A DNA stretch of 64,000 bases from Streptomyces sp. NRRL F-6676 (lineage in GTDB: Bacteria; Actinomycetota; Actinomycetes; Streptomycetales; Streptomycetaceae). Positions 62,408 to 64,000 of the stretch are shown one piece after another (positions within the stretch are counted from its first letter, which is position 1; every line of letters starts with the position of its first letter). The position numbers and the translations under genes were made by a program. The notes beneath the pieces are model-generated. The model was not told where the DNA came from and searched no databases. It saw only the letters and a program-made list of their open reading frames with translations. The stretch covers positions 62,001 to 126,000 of the forward strand of contig NZ_JOHS01000007.1 in NCBI RefSeq assembly GCF_000725625.1, read 5' to 3'.

Positions 62408-62451
62408 GGCCCGGCCCCCGGCGGAAGACCGCTTCCGCCGGGGGCCGGGCC
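62408..62451 (+). terminator. Perfect 20-bp hairpin terminator after precursor 2
   Basis: GGCCCGGCCCCCGGCGGAAG, loop ACCG, then the exact complement. It is the strongest hairpin in the window, 14 bases after the precursor stop, so both precursor genes form a closed unit with stable 3' end. Confidence 0.9.
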
Positions 62452-62475
62452 CTGTCGTGCCCCGCTCCGCCGGTG

Positions 62476-62913
62476 TCAGGCGTCGTCCCCCTCGTCTGCC
62501 GCCCTGGCCTCGCGCCGGGCGATCACGTCGATGAGGTCGCTGACCGTGCCCAGCGCCTCCGGGGAGAGCTGGACGGCCCGCAGCGCCACGTCGCGCACCT
62601 CGGCGTCGCGCAGGGCACCGAGGAGTTCGAGCTGCCGGGAGATCTCCGCGCCCTGCGCGTCGTCGAAGAAGTAGGCGGGCGGAACCTCGAAGAACTGGGC
62701 CAGCGCCTCCAGATGGCGCTTGGTGGGGTTGTCCCGCCGTCCGGTGCGCAGCTGCCACAGATATGTGGTGGAGAACGACACACCCGTCCGTTCACGGCAG
62801 GCCCGGGCCACCACCTCGTTGGTGTAGGGCCGGCGGTCGGGGTCGAGGACGAGGCGGAAGAGCGCGTCGATCCGCTCGGCCAGACCCGAGGGGCTGCTTT
62901 CCGTACCGGCCAC
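62476..62913 (-). CDS. XRE family transcriptional regulator
   Basis: A 145-residue regulator with a helix-turn-helix of the Streptomyces type found in antibiotic clusters (YTNEVVARACRERTGVSFST, TYLWQLRTGRRDNPTKRHLE, LAQFFEVPPAYFFDD) and a C-terminal helical tail. GTG at 62913 (GAGG five bases upstream) is preferred; GTG 62919 and ATG 62958 are in frame. It is convergent with the precursor unit and divergent from the ATPase regulator. Confidence 0.85.
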   Translation of the reverse strand: MAGTESSPSGLAERIDALFRLVLDPDRRPYTNEVVARACRERTGVSFSTTYLWQLRTGRRDNPTKRHLEALAQFFEVPPAYFFDDAQGAEISRQLELLGALRDAEVRDVALRAVQLSPEALGTVSDLIDVIARREARAADEGDDA

Positions 62914-62975
62914 GCTCACCTCACGCTTCCCGCCGACGCCTTCGGCACAGCACAGCACAGCATCTGCGGAGATTG

Positions 62976-62994
62976 ATCCGAACTTCCTGCGGAT
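62976..62994. promoter_or_regulatory. Dyad between XRE and ATPase-regulator genes
   Basis: ATCCG-N9-CGGAT in the divergent intergenic region, 15 bases before the ATG at 63009. Candidate operator for the XRE protein. Confidence 0.4.
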
Positions 62995-63038
62995 TCATCT
63001 TAGTTGACATGCGCCGGGTGGCGCCCCATCCTGAGCCG

Positions 63039-64000
63039 GTGAGCCAAGATGAATGGCAGTCAGGGTCCTATTCATTTGAGCAAACGCCGTTCCCCGCCGA
63101 GACCATCGGCCGTGAACGGGAGACGGCCGAGCTGCTGACGCTGCTCACCCGGGAGGGTCCCGGCCGCGGCGGCGTCCTGCTGTACGGGCCGCCGGGCATC
63201 GGGAAGACGCGGCTGGCGCACGCCGTGGCCGTCGCGTACGCGGAGCGGACGGGGGCCGGGGTGACCCTCTTCGACGCCACGGCCCACGCGGACCCGGAGG
63301 CGGCACTCGCCCGGCTGCTCACGGCGGACCCGGCTCCGGACCCCGCCATCGAAGCCGGGACCGGCACCGGCGCCGTACCCGGCCCCGGCGCTCTGGTGCT
63401 CGCCGACGGGCTCGACCAGCCGGCCCGCCACCGTCCGCCGGTGCCCGGAGGTCCGTCGGTGCCCGGTGCGCCGGGCGCACCCGGCGCGGACCGCGGCGGG
63501 CCGGGCGCCCGGGCGACCCGGTTACTGAGCGCGCTGGCCGCGGCCGCGCGTGCGGGTACGCGGGTCCTCGCCACCGCCCGGCGGCCCCTGACCGCCGAGG
63601 GATTCGCCGGGCGGCCGGTGACCGCGCTCCCCGTGCCCCTCGACTGCACCGTCCTGGACCCCGACGGCCTGTCCCGCGTGCCGTCCGTACGGCTCTACCT
63701 CGCCTGCCTGCGCGCCCTCCACCCGGGTCTGCCGGCGCGGGAGCACGACCTCGCGCAGACCGCCCGGATCTGCGCCGACCTGGGCGGGGTGCCCGGCGAC
63801 CTGTGCCTGGCGGCGCGGGTGGCCGGATGGGAGGGGCCGGAGGTGCTGCGTGCCGCACTGGACTGGGAGCCGGGGCCGGCCGCCGCCGCGGGAGTGGTGC
63901 GCGCGTACGGGGGCGGTGACGGGGCGGAGCGGCAACTCGGTCCCGTCGCACGGCGGTTGCTCGACCACGCACGGCTGTTCCCGGGCGGGTGCGGGCCCGA
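63039..64000 (+). CDS. AAA/STAND ATPase regulator (LuxR/LAL-like), N-terminal part
   Basis: The first ~320 residues of a large protein that continues beyond the window. It opens FEQTPFPAETIGRERETAEL and has an intact Walker A (VLLYGPPGIGKTRLAHAV), a Walker-B-like ALVLADGLD and a sensor region RAGTRVLATARRPL. This is the order seen in LAL/LuxR-type regulators and related STAND ATPases; the DNA-binding domain, if present, is off the right edge. GTG at 63039 has a weak ribosome site; ATG at 63009 is in frame and close to a TTAGTT hexamer, so a leaderless longer form is possible. Probably a pathway regulator of the RiPP locus. Confidence 0.75.
   Translation, partial: MSQDEWQSGSYSFEQTPFPAETIGRERETAELLTLLTREGPGRGGVLLYGPPGIGKTRLAHAVAVAYAERTGAGVTLFDATAHADPEAALARLLTADPAPDPAIEAGTGTGAVPGPGALVLADGLDQPARHRPPVPGGPSVPGAPGAPGADRGGPGARATRLLSALAAAARAGTRVLATARRPLTAEGFAGRPVTALPVPLDCTVLDPDGLSRVPSVRLYLACLRALHPGLPAREHDLAQTARICADLGGVPGDLCLAARVAGWEGPEVLRAALDWEPGPAAAAGVVRAYGGGDGAERQLGPVARRLLDHARLFPGGCGP

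Noticed and set aside
59072..64000. Classical LanB/LanC, LanM or LanKC lanthipeptide synthetase
   Set aside because: No dehydratase-cyclase fusion or LanC zinc motif was found; the enzymes are of the kinase/HopA1 kind.

Overview
The window is high-GC actinobacterial DNA, almost certainly Streptomyces. Evidence: strong third-position G/C, frequent GTG starts and GTGA/ATGA four-base gene overlaps, AAGGAGG-type ribosome sites, and typical Streptomyces families (MarR, TetR, HxlR, Rrf2 and XRE regulators, several two-component pairs, a second LigA). It looks like accessory chromosome rather than core.

Layout. 0-5 kb: the start of a Tat-exported discoidin-domain protein and a large secreted GH92 alpha-mannosidase with a perfect LacI-type operator. 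4.9-9.6 kb: relics (a nucleotidyltransferase motif, an IS110 tail, a frameshifted quinone reductase) between two amidohydrolases and a TetR gene. 9.9-20.5 kb: ArsR/MFS pair, TPR protein, GT-C glycosyltransferase, two response regulator/histidine kinase pairs, and a MarR/reductase pair.

20.4-30.8 kb: a coherent, apparently undescribed small-molecule locus. It holds a tyrosine-type ammonia-lyase, two FOXRED2-like flavoproteins, a 2-hydroxyacid oxidase, an atypical P450, a 19-codon ORF wedged between P450 and exporter, an MFS exporter and an acyl-adenylating ligase. All three transcription units start from the same promoter design: a TCAGAGCGCTCTGA-type box, exactly 11 nt, a TAnnnT -10 hexamer, then 7-8 nt to the start codon, which implies leaderless mRNAs under one regulator.

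31-35 kb: HAD hydrolase, HATPase-like protein, DMT transporter, YaaH-family protein and a thioredoxin fragment. 35-49.3 kb: a respiratory selenocysteine formate dehydrogenase locus. An acyl-CoA-dehydrogenase-like protein, a PhnD-like protein and a TusA-ferritin fusion precede the FeS subunit, NrfD membrane subunit, a hemerythrin protein and FdhA with an in-frame UGA. Beside it lie selD, tRNA-Sec(UCA), selB and selA, so enzyme and selenium machinery travel together.

49.3-59.1 kb: regulator/enzyme pairs with visible operators (Rrf2/MBL, TetR/MDR, HxlR/MDR, SDR, XRE), a NAD+-dependent DNA ligase and an RHH/Doc-like toxin-antitoxin pair. 59.1-64 kb: a RiPP locus with an LxmK-like kinase, a HopA1-family protein, a small partner protein and two tandem precursor peptides. 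The precursors share a leader and have hydrophobic Thr/Ser-rich cores with no cysteine. XRE and ATPase regulators follow, the last cut by the window end. This cysteine-free class-V-like system and the 20-31 kb locus are the most novel contents.
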